Positions 35,309-43,302 of a stretch of 64,000 nucleotides of DNA are shown in pieces. Under the pieces are notes generated by a model. That model saw nothing but the letters and a program-made list of their open reading frames with translations. It was not told the DNA's origin and ran no database searches. The DNA is from Oscillospiraceae bacterium (GTDB lineage Bacteria > Bacillota > Clostridia > Oscillospirales > SIG627), in NCBI GenBank assembly GCA_034925865.1, contig JAYFRN010000014.1:1-64000 (forward strand). The letters run 5' to 3'. Each line of letters starts with the position of its first letter. Within the stretch, counting starts at the first letter, position 1. The position numbers and the translations under genes are program-made.

Positions 35309-35340
35309 GGGTGCTTTTCGCGAAAAGCCCCGAACCACCC
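35309..35340 (-). repeat. Short family-C hairpin
   Basis: GGTGCTTTTCGCGAAAAGCC, a palindrome around TCGCGA, shorter than other family-C copies; read on the minus strand it follows the family-B terminator of the DUF4405 gene, the same B-then-C order seen elsewhere. Confidence 0.55.
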
Positions 35341-35367
35341 AAAAGTTCATCGTTGAATTTCTGAAAA

Positions 35368-35416
35368 TGAGTTTAGAGGATTCTTAAGGGCCCTTTTCCA
35401 AAAGGGCCCTTAAGCG
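35368..35416 (-). terminator. Family-B terminator of the DUF4405 gene
   Basis: On the minus strand CTTAAGGGCCCTTTTGGAAA pairs with its complement, followed by AATCCTCTAAACTCAT. It starts 3 nt after the stop codon. Confidence 0.75.
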
Positions 35417-35418
35417 TA

Positions 35419-36276
35419 TTATTCTCCTCCGTACAGGCTGTAATATTCCTGTTTTGCTTCCTCTGCTTTTTGCATTCCCGTAGAGCACCGGGGGCTTGTC
35501 AGAGGGCATCTGCGACTGCAGCCCGTGCAAAACAGCTTGCTGAGATAAGCTTCAATAGTCGGGACATCGTTTTGTCCGGATGCGCCTGTGACAAAAGAGC
35601 TGCCGCTTTCCGTTATGTTTCCATTGTCTTCTGTTATAACCGGCTGTAATCCGCCGGTCGCGGATTCATCCGGTTGATTTACATCCGTTTCACCTGATAC
35701 AGCCGATACAGGATAAACATCGGCTTCTTTGCCTCGAACCGAGATAAAAACAACGCCGTATATGCATACCGCGGCGGCAGCCGCTTTGAAAAACGAACCA
35801 GCAGCTCCGCGCAAGCTCTTTTTTGCTTCATCCGAACGCATTGATTTAGCTCCGAGAATGGCCGCGATATATTTTATATGAAGTAAAAGGTGGAACGTGA
35901 GAATACCAAGGCCGATATAAGACGCGAGCTTATGTACGGTGAAAACAATGAGTATATTAATCCCCGGGATTAAGAATAATTCCTTCGCTATTAGAATTCC
36001 CGTGAAGATGGTCGTCAGCATTCCGGTGGTCAGGATAATATCCGACCATAACAGCACCGTCTGCTTTAATCCGGCTTTTTTCCCTTTGAGCGCGGACAGC
36101 AGCATCGATTTAATTCTCTGATAATTAAGCGCAATATGCAACGCGAACAATATCCCGATGCTTATGCCGGCAACTTCGTGAAAAAGTGCTCCCGTCCCGA
36201 AATCGAACATAAGTATTATATATAAAACGGTCATCACTGCGTCGAGAATGAGTTTTTCATACGTGCGTTTTTTCAT
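35419..36276 (-). CDS. DUF4405 membrane protein with extracytoplasmic Cys cluster
   Basis: Started at the ATG at 36276 (MKKRTYEKLILD) because AAGGAGATATTAATT precedes it; 285 aa. About five transmembrane helices with histidines spaced as in cytochrome b561-like DUF4405 proteins (FHEVAG, FALHIALNY, TVHKLASY, TFHLLLHIKY), suggesting heme binding. After a Ser/Thr/Gly-rich linker (about 190-245) the C-terminus carries FCTGCSRRCPLTSPRCSTGM, five cysteines in 14 residues, which could bind a metal cluster or be thiol-redox active. Divergent from the Rrf2-CcdA-TlpA genes, so a redox role fits. Confidence 0.78.
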   Translation of the reverse strand: MKKRTYEKLILDAVMTVLYIILMFDFGTGALFHEVAGISIGILFALHIALNYQRIKSMLLSALKGKKAGLKQTVLLWSDIILTTGMLTTIFTGILIAKELFLIPGINILIVFTVHKLASYIGLGILTFHLLLHIKYIAAILGAKSMRSDEAKKSLRGAAGSFFKAAAAAVCIYGVVFISVRGKEADVYPVSAVSGETDVNQPDESATGGLQPVITEDNGNITESGSSFVTGASGQNDVPTIEAYLSKLFCTGCSRRCPLTSPRCSTGMQKAEEAKQEYYSLYGGE

Positions 36277-36479
36277 AATTAATATCTCCTTACCTATAAA
36301 CAATATGGTTTTTTCTGCTATTCAATGGAATGATTTTTGCTTTTAAAGATGTGTATCTGATTATTGGTTCTGAAATAATAATATAAGATCTTTGTGTTGT
36401 CTTTCTGATGATAAAAGAACTAAATGCGTAAGTAATTGTGAATAATGCTTATAAAACTTCATTATTTACAGTTTGTTAA

Positions 36480-36514
36480 TTGTTTGAGTCAACTGTAACG
36501 TATATAATTACAGT
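36480..36514 (+). promoter_or_regulatory. Promoter with dyad operator before Rrf2 gene
   Basis: TTGTTT, a 17-nt spacer and TATAAT (36503-36508). The inverted repeat ACTGTAA-N9-TTACAGT (36492-36514) overlaps the -10 box, and another TTACAG lies at about 36466. This is the expected place for Rrf2 autoregulation. Confidence 0.65.
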
Positions 36515-36546
36515 ATAAGCTTGACAAGGAGGAAATAAGTTGAAAA

Positions 36547-36993
36547 ATGAACGGTGATTTTGCGGCGGCGCTGTATATACTTCTGTTGCTTGGGTATATA
36601 AAAGAACCGAGAACCAGTGTACAGCTTTCCGAGAGCACATATATGAATCCCGCGAGGATAAGAAAGCTCTGTTCAATGCTGAAGTCAGCGGGATATATCG
36701 GCGCGAAGGAGGGCAGGGGCGGAGGGATATATCTTACCTGCAATATAAAAAAAATAACTCTTTGCGATGTTTGCCGCTCTGTCTGCGGCGAACCGTTCGG
36801 CGGGATATCAGCGTCGGAAAATGTTTCATCGGGAATGGAAGATGTGCTTGAAACGTTAAGCGCGGAACTCAACAAGGCATGTGCCGGAGTGCTTGGGCAT
36901 ATTACGGTATACGATATGGAAAAAACTCTTGCAAAAAAGCAAAAATCGGAATTATTTTCTCAAAATATTAAAAAACATACTGACAGAACATAG
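36547..36993 (+). CDS. Rrf2-family transcriptional regulator
   Basis: Protein of 148 aa with the winged-helix of Rrf2 proteins: DFAAALYILLLLGY (about 4-17), recognition helix NPARIRKLCSMLKSAGYI and wing GRGGGIYL. It has cysteines at LCDVCRSVCGEPF (about 76-88), near the region that binds Fe-S clusters in IscR/NsrR, so redox sensing is likely. Odd: the strong AAGGAGG lies 16 nt before this ATG and better fits a TTG at 36540 that opens only a five-codon frame (then TGA), so a small indel or a mini-ORF at the start is possible. Leads the ccdA-tlpA operon. Confidence 0.8.
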   Translation: MNGDFAAALYILLLLGYIKEPRTSVQLSESTYMNPARIRKLCSMLKSAGYIGAKEGRGGGIYLTCNIKKITLCDVCRSVCGEPFGGISASENVSSGMEDVLETLSAELNKACAGVLGHITVYDMEKTLAKKQKSELFSQNIKKHTDRT

Positions 36994-37035
36994 ATTTTGC
37001 AGTATAATTAATTGACGAAAGGGTATGTTTTTGTT

Positions 37036-37689
37036 ATGGATTATCTGATAACCTTTCTGGAAGGAATAATCAGTTTTATTTCTCCCTGCGTGTTGCCTAT
37101 GCTGCCGGTATATCTTCTTTATTTTGCAGGAGACGGCGGAGGCGGAAGGAAAAAGACCATCGAAGGCGCAATAGGATTTGTATCCGGATTTACGGCGGTT
37201 TTCGTCGCGATGGGGGCATTTGCCTCGGCGGTAGGCGGATTTTTAACACAATACCGCTCATTGATTAACATAATTACCGGAGCTTTGGTGGTTCTGTTCG
37301 GAGTCGGATTCGCGGCAGGTTGGAACTGGGGCGGTTTATTTTCCCGAAGAGGGAGATTTGCCGCAATGAATACGAAACCGTACGGCTTTTTTCGCGCGGC
37401 TCTGTTCGGAGTTATATTTTCGGTGGGTTGGACGCCGTGTGTGGGCGCGTTTCTCGGCTCGGCGCTGTTATTGGCTTCTCAACAGGGAGTGGCTGTCAAG
37501 GGCGTAGCTCTGCTTTTCTGTTATTCTCTCGGACTTGGTCTTCCTTTTATTTTAAGCGCGATGATAATCGACCTGATGAAGTCGGCGTTTGGGTTTATCA
37601 AGCGCAATTATAAAGTCATAAATCTCATATGCGGGATATTACTCGTAATTGTCGGAGTTTTAATGATGACCGGAACAGTATCTATATAA
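37036..37689 (+). CDS. ccdA: CcdA-type thiol:disulfide transporter
   Basis: I use the ATG at 37036 (MDYLITFLEG) with AAAGGG upstream; 217 aa, six transmembrane helices. The two conserved Cys-Pro motifs, SPCVLPMLPVY (about 15-25) and GWTPCVGAFLGS (about 131-142), are those by which CcdA/DsbD passes electrons from cytoplasmic thioredoxin to the outer face. The gene follows the Rrf2 regulator and precedes the TlpA-like thioredoxin, its natural electron acceptor. Confidence 0.9.
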   Translation: MDYLITFLEGIISFISPCVLPMLPVYLLYFAGDGGGGRKKTIEGAIGFVSGFTAVFVAMGAFASAVGGFLTQYRSLINIITGALVVLFGVGFAAGWNWGGLFSRRGRFAAMNTKPYGFFRAALFGVIFSVGWTPCVGAFLGSALLLASQQGVAVKGVALLFCYSLGLGLPFILSAMIIDLMKSAFGFIKRNYKVINLICGILLVIVGVLMMTGTVSI

Positions 37690-37758
37690 TAGCAATTACT
37701 GTCGCGTTGCCCTAGAAATATAATAAATATTCTCGCTGTCGAAAGGATTTATCGTAAA

Positions 37759-38343
37759 ATGAAAAAACAAACTGTTATTCTTATAATCGCGCTCGTTTTA
37801 ATAATCGCCGCCGCGGTTTTTTCATATAAACAACTAATTAAGCTGAACACGCCCTCGGATACAATACCGCTGTCTGTCCCAGAAAACGAAACAAGCACGG
37901 CGGAAACCACATCGGAAACTAAAAATACAGCCCCGGACTTTGCCGTAAAGGATTCGGACGGAAACACGGTAACGCTTTCTTCATTCTTCGGAAAACCGAT
38001 CGTTTTGAATTTCTGGGCGAGCTGGTGCGGTCCGTGCCAGAGTGAAATGCCGGATATGCAAAAAGTTTACAAAAATTATTCGGATTCGGTTGTGTTTTTA
38101 TTTGTCAACCTCACCGACGGCGTCAGAGAAACAGAAGAAACCGCCTCTTTGTTCATTACATCAAATGGATACACCTTCCCCGTTTTCTATGACGTTAATT
38201 CAGAGGCTTTAAACGCATATTATGTAAACTCAATACCGCGGACATATATAATCACAGCTGACGGAAATATCGCCGGACAGGTGACCGGAGTCGTTTCCGA
38301 AGAGGCGCTGTCCGCGGCGCTGGATGAGCTGATCGGGGGATAA
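37759..38343 (+). CDS. Membrane-anchored TlpA/ResA-like thioredoxin
   Basis: Protein of 194 aa: N-terminal signal anchor (about 5-23), Ser/Thr-rich linker and a TlpA-type thioredoxin domain with FWASWCGPCQSEMPD (Cys 90, Cys 93) and cis-Pro region SIPRTYII. It acts outside the membrane, reducing disulfides such as apocytochromes, spore proteins or damaged surface proteins, with electrons from the CcdA encoded 69 nt upstream. No cytochrome c maturation genes are nearby, so its substrate may be the Cys-rich tail of the divergent DUF4405 protein (inference). Confidence 0.88.
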   Translation: MKKQTVILIIALVLIIAAAVFSYKQLIKLNTPSDTIPLSVPENETSTAETTSETKNTAPDFAVKDSDGNTVTLSSFFGKPIVLNFWASWCGPCQSEMPDMQKVYKNYSDSVVFLFVNLTDGVRETEETASLFITSNGYTFPVFYDVNSEALNAYYVNSIPRTYIITADGNIAGQVTGVVSEEALSAALDELIGG

Positions 38344-38388
38344 AAGAGGAATTCGTAACGCAGAGATATTATAAGGTGACGACGTATT

Positions 38389-38700
38389 ATGGAATTGCCG
38401 AGAAGAAAACCATTGCGTTTACAGGGTTATGATTATTCGTCATGTGGTGCATATTTTATTACAATTTACACTAAGGACAGATGTGAATCGTTGGGTCAGA
38501 TCGTAGGGGACGATGCCCACATCGTCCCCTACACAATCGCAATCTGTTTCTAAATTGGTAAAATCATTCAAAACAATGATAACAAAAGAAATCGGTTTTT
38601 CATTATGGCAACGGTCATTTTATGACCATATCATCCGCAATGACAATGAATATAAAAAAATATGCCAATACATAGAAGAAAGCCCATTAAATGGGATGAT
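38389..38700 (+). pseudogene. REP-associated tyrosine transposase remnant
   Basis: From the ATG at 38389 the frame reads MELPRRKPLRLQGYDYSSCG then AYFITIYTKDRCESLG, the N-terminus of Y1-type REP-associated transposases (RAYT), and stops after 54 codons. In another frame from about 38513 the C-terminal end of the same family appears (WQRSFYDHIIRNDNEYKK, QYIEESPLNG). The middle, including the HUH-like catalytic part, is missing, so about 100 residues were lost plus a frame change. A palindrome (38503-38532) sits exactly at the junction. Confidence 0.75.
38503..38532. repeat. REP-like palindrome inside the transposase remnant
   Basis: GTAGGGGACGATG and its complement around CCCA form a 30-bp nearly perfect palindrome. 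Related in composition to the GGGACAAC-type repeat at 20660-20745. Confidence 0.7.
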
Positions 38701-38767
38701 GATGAGTTACATGTGGACGATTAGTTCCGTATATGCAATTAAATATAAATTTTTAGAGGATAAAAAA

Positions 38768-40150
38768 GTGCAAACAAAATCTGTCTTTATTCTATGCGTC
38801 TTTCTTGTGCTTACCATGATTCTCGGATCCTGCGTTCCCGTTTCAATGATAACAGAAACCGAAACGATTTCAGAAACCGAAACTGACACATTGGCAATAA
38901 CCGATACCGAAGCTGAAACCGATACCACGGAAATTGTGGTAAAAACAACCGGGGAAAAGGAGAAAAACAGCATGTATGTATTCGAGACACCAAAATTTGA
39001 AAAAACAAGCTATTCCGCATCCACTCCCGAATATCTCAAGGCGCTTTGGCTCTCACAGTTCGATCTTGCGAGCGTATATAAAAACGGTTCGGCGCAAAGG
39101 TCATCCGACGACTTTGAAGCGTTGATGGGGATAATCCTCGACAATGCGGTCGAAAATGGCTTCAATGCCGTGATCATACAGGTCAGACCATATGCTGACA
39201 GCTTTTATCCCTCGGAGCTATATCCGATGTCGGATTTCATTTCGGGTATGTTCGGCAGAGAGATCAAATACGATCCTTTCGCCAGGATAGTCAAGCTTGC
39301 CAAGGCGCGCGGGCTGTCCGTCCATGCCTGGATAAACCCACTCAGGGGCATGACCGAGGAACAAATAAAGCTCGTGCCGAATTCATACCCGATTAAAAAG
39401 TGGTATAACGATCCTCAGAGAAAAGGAAAATACATAGTATATGTAAACGACAGGTGGTATCTAAACCCGGCATACGGCGAGGTACGCGGGCTGATAGCGG
39501 CAGGCGCCGCTGAGATCGTTTCAAAATACAACGTCGACGGCGTTCATATGGACGATTATTTTTACCCTACGACCTCGTCAGACTTTGATTACTCAGCATA
39601 TGCCGCGTACAAATCCGAAAACGGCTATATCGCTCTCGATAATTACAGGCGCGAAATGCTATCACAGACGGTATCGGGAATATATAAAGCCGTTAAAGAC
39701 ATAAATCCCTCCGCTTTGTTCGGAATCAGTCCGGCGGGAGAAATCAATACGGTTTACAACTCTCATTATGCGGATGTATACCGTTGGTGCTCCGAGCCGG
39801 GCTTTGTCGATTACATATGTCCCCAGGTTTATTTCGGAATGGAGCATGATACATGCGATTTCGAAAAAGTAAGCAAAATATGGCTTGATACGGTAAAGCT
39901 CGATTCAATCAGGCTTTTTATAGGAATGTCGCTTGGGAAAGCGAAAAGCGAAGTGGATAATTATGCAGGCAGCGGAAAATATGAGTGGAGAGACAACAAG
40001 GATGTTCTGAAGCGATGCTTTGATTATATCTCCGGCGTAAAGCGTTGTTCAGGAGTAGTATATTTCTGTTATCAGTATTTTTACGACCCTCTTACCGGAG
40101 TTGAAGTGAGCGCCACAAAAACCGAAAGAGAAAATCTGTTTCCGATCTGA
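38768..40150 (+). CDS. GHL10-type (DUF187) glycoside-hydrolase-like lipoprotein
   Basis: I start it at the GTG at 38768 with AGAGG 8 nt upstream; the open frame upstream is transposase debris read through in frame. The 460-aa product has a lipoprotein signal (TMILGSC), a Thr/Glu-rich linker with TETET/TDTE repeats (about 25-65) and a catalytic-like TIM barrel of the GHL10 family: LKALWLSQFDLASVY, NAVIIQVRPYADSFYPSE, GLSVHAWINPLRG, NVDGVHMDDYFYP and FVDYICPQVYFGM. The family is linked to peptidoglycan or polysaccharide cleavage outside the cell; substrate is unknown. Confidence 0.85.
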   Translation: MQTKSVFILCVFLVLTMILGSCVPVSMITETETISETETDTLAITDTEAETDTTEIVVKTTGEKEKNSMYVFETPKFEKTSYSASTPEYLKALWLSQFDLASVYKNGSAQRSSDDFEALMGIILDNAVENGFNAVIIQVRPYADSFYPSELYPMSDFISGMFGREIKYDPFARIVKLAKARGLSVHAWINPLRGMTEEQIKLVPNSYPIKKWYNDPQRKGKYIVYVNDRWYLNPAYGEVRGLIAAGAAEIVSKYNVDGVHMDDYFYPTTSSDFDYSAYAAYKSENGYIALDNYRREMLSQTVSGIYKAVKDINPSALFGISPAGEINTVYNSHYADVYRWCSEPGFVDYICPQVYFGMEHDTCDFEKVSKIWLDTVKLDSIRLFIGMSLGKAKSEVDNYAGSGKYEWRDNKDVLKRCFDYISGVKRCSGVVYFCYQYFYDPLTGVEVSATKTERENLFPI

Positions 40151-40229
40151 GTTTTTTGTGCAATACTCACAATATAAGGCCCCATCCTTTAACAAAAACA
40201 TAAAATAATATCATTCCAAATAAAATCTA

Positions 40230-40259
40230 TTGACTTTACATTACTATTTGTGATAATAT
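40230..40259 (+). promoter_or_regulatory. Sigma-A promoter of the minD-like gene
   Basis: TTGACT, an 18-nt spacer and TAATAT preceded by TG, about 50 nt before the start at 40312. Confidence 0.55.
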
Positions 40260-40311
40260 ATTATATAATATTCAGGTTTTGATAGACATGTATCCGTAGG
40301 AGAGAATTACA

Positions 40312-41103
40312 ATGTCAAAAGCGATCCTTGTCACATCTCTGAAGGGTGGCGTCGGCAAGACGACGGTCTCTGCCGGGATCGCCTGCGGTCTCTCAATGAC
40401 CGGAGCCCGGGTGCTTGCCGTTGATATGGATTTTGTGTCCGGCGGGCTTGACGTCGCGCTCGGATGTGAAAATCTGGTGGCTGTGCCTATCACGGATTAT
40501 CTGTCCGGCGACGCGCCATGTGAGGACATTGCCAATCCCACCTCATTTCACGGGTTGTTTTTTGCCGCTTCTCCGATGCTTCGCCGCTCGTTTTTCGAGC
40601 TTGACGGCGACGGCGGAGCCGCAAAGGTAAGAAGAATCCTCTGCGAAATCAAAACCGGATTTGACTATACCGTATTCGATATGCCCGCCGGCGGGGGGGA
40701 GCTTTTCGACGCGCTCGCGTCCAGCCCGCTCTTCGATATGATCCTCGTCGTTGCCACCGACAGCGTAAACTCCATCCGCTCCGCGGAAAAAACAGCATAT
40801 GAGCTCGCCGCTCTTTCACGCCGTCCGGTGAAGCTCGTGATAAACGGTTATGACCTCGTTTCCCATAAAAATAATACATCCGGGATCGTCGAGCTTATCT
40901 CGCGTACCGGCATACCGGTGATAGGAGTAGTGCCATATACTCAATTTGCCGAAAAAGCTCTTTCCGAAGGAAAGCCGCTGACCGCCGTGAAGAATAATCC
41001 TGCCGGTATTGCGCTCGCGAATATATCGAAAAGGATCGCGGGTTTACGCGTGCCGCTTTTGGATGGCATAGTTAAAAAAAGACGCCGTAAAAGCTTTTAT
41101 TGA
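40312..41103 (+). CDS. MinD/ParA-family ATPase
   Basis: Protein of 263 aa with the deviant Walker A KGGVGKTT (about 11-18), switch I DMDFVSGGLD, switch II TVFDMPAGGG and a basic C-terminus (VKKRRRKSFY) that could bind membranes like the MinD amphipathic helix. Length and motifs match MinD, which positions the division septum, but no minC, minE or divIVA lies beside it; it could instead serve another positioning role. The next gene starts 21 nt downstream. Ribosome binding site AGGAGAGAATTAC. Confidence 0.8.
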   Translation: MSKAILVTSLKGGVGKTTVSAGIACGLSMTGARVLAVDMDFVSGGLDVALGCENLVAVPITDYLSGDAPCEDIANPTSFHGLFFAASPMLRRSFFELDGDGGAAKVRRILCEIKTGFDYTVFDMPAGGGELFDALASSPLFDMILVVATDSVNSIRSAEKTAYELAALSRRPVKLVINGYDLVSHKNNTSGIVELISRTGIPVIGVVPYTQFAEKALSEGKPLTAVKNNPAGIALANISKRIAGLRVPLLDGIVKKRRRKSFY

Positions 41104-41124
41104 ACCCTTAGAAAGGTGTAACAA

Positions 41125-41541
41125 ATGACAATCGCATTACTCGCGAACGAAGAAAAGAAAGAGCTCCTGACTCAGTTCTGCATTGCTTACTGCGGTATTC
41201 TGAGCAAGCACACTCTGTTTTCAACCTCCGCGACCGGCAAAATGATATCAGATGCGACGGGGCTGACGATAGAACGCCTGTTGAACGAAGAACAGGGCGG
41301 CACCCAGCAAATTGCGTCGCGAATTTCATATAATGAGATCGATGTCCTCCTGTTTTTCCGCGGAACCGCTCCGCGAGCCGTCCATGATGAAACCGAGATA
41401 GATATACTCCGTTTATGTGATATATACAACATCCCGTTCGCGACCAACATCGCAACGGCGGAGGCTGTTATAATGGCGCTCGGCAGAGGCGACCTTGACT
41501 GGCGCGTGCTTGTAAACCCCAAAAACAAAAAGAATATCTGA
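41125..41541 (+). CDS. Methylglyoxal synthase-like protein, active site altered
   Basis: Protein of 138 aa with the MGS-like domain: STSATGKMISDATG, GGTQQIASRI, DVLLFF, AVHDETEIDILRLCDIYNIP and TNIATAEAVI follow the family order. However, by alignment with the E. coli enzyme from memory, the catalytic Asp in GGDQQ is Thr here (residue 60), the Asp of FFWDP is Gly (80), the Asp after HDP is Thr (90), and the N-terminal His is Asn (8); only Lys 12 and His 87 remain. It is therefore unlikely to make methylglyoxal and may be a phosphate-ligand-binding sensor. In an apparent operon with the MinD-like gene; AGAAAGGTGTAACAA precedes the ATG. Confidence 0.75.
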   Translation: MTIALLANEEKKELLTQFCIAYCGILSKHTLFSTSATGKMISDATGLTIERLLNEEQGGTQQIASRISYNEIDVLLFFRGTAPRAVHDETEIDILRLCDIYNIPFATNIATAEAVIMALGRGDLDWRVLVNPKNKKNI

Positions 41542-41574
41542 TTTTACTTGTCCGCTGCCCGCGGCCTTTGCCGC

Positions 41575-41790
41575 GGCGCGGTTCGGCTTCGCTCAGAGAG
41601 GCGCGTCCGGGTTTTCCCGGTGATGTAAGCGCGCCGCGAATGTCCTCCGCGCATGACGGGCGGCTGCGTTTTTTGCTTTCATAAAGCGCTAAAAGGACAG
41701 CCCAAAAAAGAGAGGGAGAATATTTTCTCCAAAAAGGGTGGCACCGCGGGTTATCCCCGTCCCTTTGCCGGGACAGGGATATTTTTGTTT
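41575..41790 (+). ncRNA. T-box leader of hisS-aspS
   Basis: The T-box sequence GGGTGGCACCGCGG (41736-41749) is followed by the terminator ATCCCCGTCCC-TTTGCC-GGGACAGGGAT and T-runs. The upstream 150 nt are GC-rich with stem I-like AGAGAGGCGCG and GTGATGTAAGC; a CATGAC segment near 41650 contains both CAT (His) and GAC (Asp) triplets, so the specifier cannot be assigned by eye. Confidence 0.85.
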
Positions 41791-41800
41791 TTTCATGAAA

Positions 41801-41941
41801 TATTAATACGGCAATTAAATAATATTTGTCTTATATGCCTCACGTTGTACCTCACACTGTGCCTCACGTTGTGAGAGGAAAGCCCGTATACCAAAGTCTT
41901 TTTCTCATAAAACGCGAATGTTTATTACCCGTCAATAAATA
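41801..41941 (+). repeat. Family-A element between the T-box and hisS
   Basis: Left arm TATTAATACGGCAATTAAAT, the CCTCACGTTG insertion shared with 23631-23740, inner GTGAGAGGAAAGCCC/CTTTTTCTCA and right arm TTATTACCCGTCAATAAATA. It separates the T-box terminator from hisS by about 190 nt. Confidence 0.65.
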
Positions 41942-41981
41942 ACCACCGATTAATAATAATCAACCGAAAGGAATTGAATAA

Positions 41982-43265
41982 ATGATACAGAGACCGAGAG
42001 GAACGATTGACATACTTCCCGGAAAGGCCGCGCTCTGGCAAAAAGTCGAGAACACGCTCCGCGACGCCGCGGCGCTTCACGGTTTTTCCGAGATAAGGAT
42101 ACCTACGTTCGAATCGAGCGAGCTTTATAAGCGCGGCGTCGGCGAGACGAGCGACGTCGTTCAAAAAGAGATGTATTCCTTTTACGATAACGACGGGAGG
42201 AATCTGACCCTGAGGCCGGAGGGAACGGCCGGAGTAGTTCGAAGCGTGATTGAAAATTCCCTCACGGCGGAGGCAATGCCGCTCGCGCTGTATTATCTGA
42301 TTTCCTGCTTCCGTTACGAAAAGCCGGAGGCCGGACGCAGCCGTGAATTTTTCCAGTTCGGCGCGGAGCTTTTCGGCGCTGAATCGGCCGGAGCGGACGC
42401 CGATGTGATTCTGTTCGTCGCCGATATTTTTAAAAAGCTCGGCATACAGGATATATCGCTTGAAATAAACTCGATCGGCTGCAAGAGATGCCGCCCGCTT
42501 TATCACCGGGCGCTGCGCCAATACTTCGAGAAATACCGTGGCGACCTGTGCGACACCTGTCTTTCGCGCCTGGAGGTCAACCCTCTTCGCATCCTCGACT
42601 GCAAAAGCCCGGTATGTTCCGCGATAACGGCATCCGCGCCGAATGCGCCGGATTATCTTTGCGATGACTGCGCCGCCCATTTCGAGGAGCTGAAAGCGCT
42701 GCTTGATTCGGCGGGAGCGAAATACAAGGTCAACCCCCGGATTGTACGCGGCCTCGATTATTACCAGCGCACCGTTTTCGAATTTGTTTCGACAAAAATC
42801 GGTTCTCAGGGCACAATATGCGGCGGCGGAAGATATGACGGACTCGTTGAAGAGCTGGGAGGACCAAAGCTGCCCGGTATCGGCTTCGCAATGGGTCTGA
42901 CAAGAATAATGCTCGCGCTTGAAGCTCAGGGAGCGGAATGCGGACGGCAATCAAGCGATATTTATCTCGCCTCCATGGGCGCCGACGCCGCGCGCGCATG
43001 CTTCAAACTCGCTCAGGAGCTTTATTCTCTCGGCATAAAAGCCGACTTCGACAAGGTCGGGCGCAGCCTTAAGGCTCAGATGAAATACGCCGACAAGAAA
43101 AACGCCTCTTTTGCTGTTGTTGTCGGAGCCGACGAGCTTTCCGCCGGAAGGGCGAAAATCAAAAACATGCTTGCCGCTTCTCAGTCCGACGGAGACGATG
43201 AAATATCTCTGAACGCCGCGTCAATAACCGGTTATATATCCGCATATAAAAGCAAACAGAACTGA
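41982..43265 (+). CDS. hisS: Histidyl-tRNA synthetase
   Basis: Class II synthetase of 427 aa charging tRNA-His. Motif 1 region (GFSEIRIPTFESSELYKRGV), motif 2 LTLRPEGTAGVVR, His-specific LDYYQRTVFEFV and motif 3 GGGRYDGLVEELGG...GFAMGLTRIM are intact, followed by the anticodon-binding domain (about 325-427). Usual length. A CxxC-rich segment (CDTCLSRLEVNPLRILDCK) is typical of this clade. Start ATG at 41982 with GAAAGGAATTGAATAA. Forms a T-box-regulated operon with aspS, 37 nt downstream. Confidence 0.97.
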   Translation: MIQRPRGTIDILPGKAALWQKVENTLRDAAALHGFSEIRIPTFESSELYKRGVGETSDVVQKEMYSFYDNDGRNLTLRPEGTAGVVRSVIENSLTAEAMPLALYYLISCFRYEKPEAGRSREFFQFGAELFGAESAGADADVILFVADIFKKLGIQDISLEINSIGCKRCRPLYHRALRQYFEKYRGDLCDTCLSRLEVNPLRILDCKSPVCSAITASAPNAPDYLCDDCAAHFEELKALLDSAGAKYKVNPRIVRGLDYYQRTVFEFVSTKIGSQGTICGGGRYDGLVEELGGPKLPGIGFAMGLTRIMLALEAQGAECGRQSSDIYLASMGADAARACFKLAQELYSLGIKADFDKVGRSLKAQMKYADKKNASFAVVVGADELSAGRAKIKNMLAASQSDGDDEISLNAASITGYISAYKSKQN

Positions 43266-43302
43266 AACCTTCGATACTGAAAGATATTAAGGAGACAAAT
43301 AT

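Noticed and set aside
38513-38767. In-frame N-terminal extension of the GHL10 lipoprotein
   Set aside because: It is transposase debris; a GTG with good ribosome binding site and a proper lipoprotein signal peptide follows at 38768.
41925-42950. 341-codon frame antisense to hisS
   Set aside because: Shadow of a GC-rich synthetase gene with clear motifs on the other strand; similar long antisense frames lie over ppdK, pheS and the GldG-like gene.
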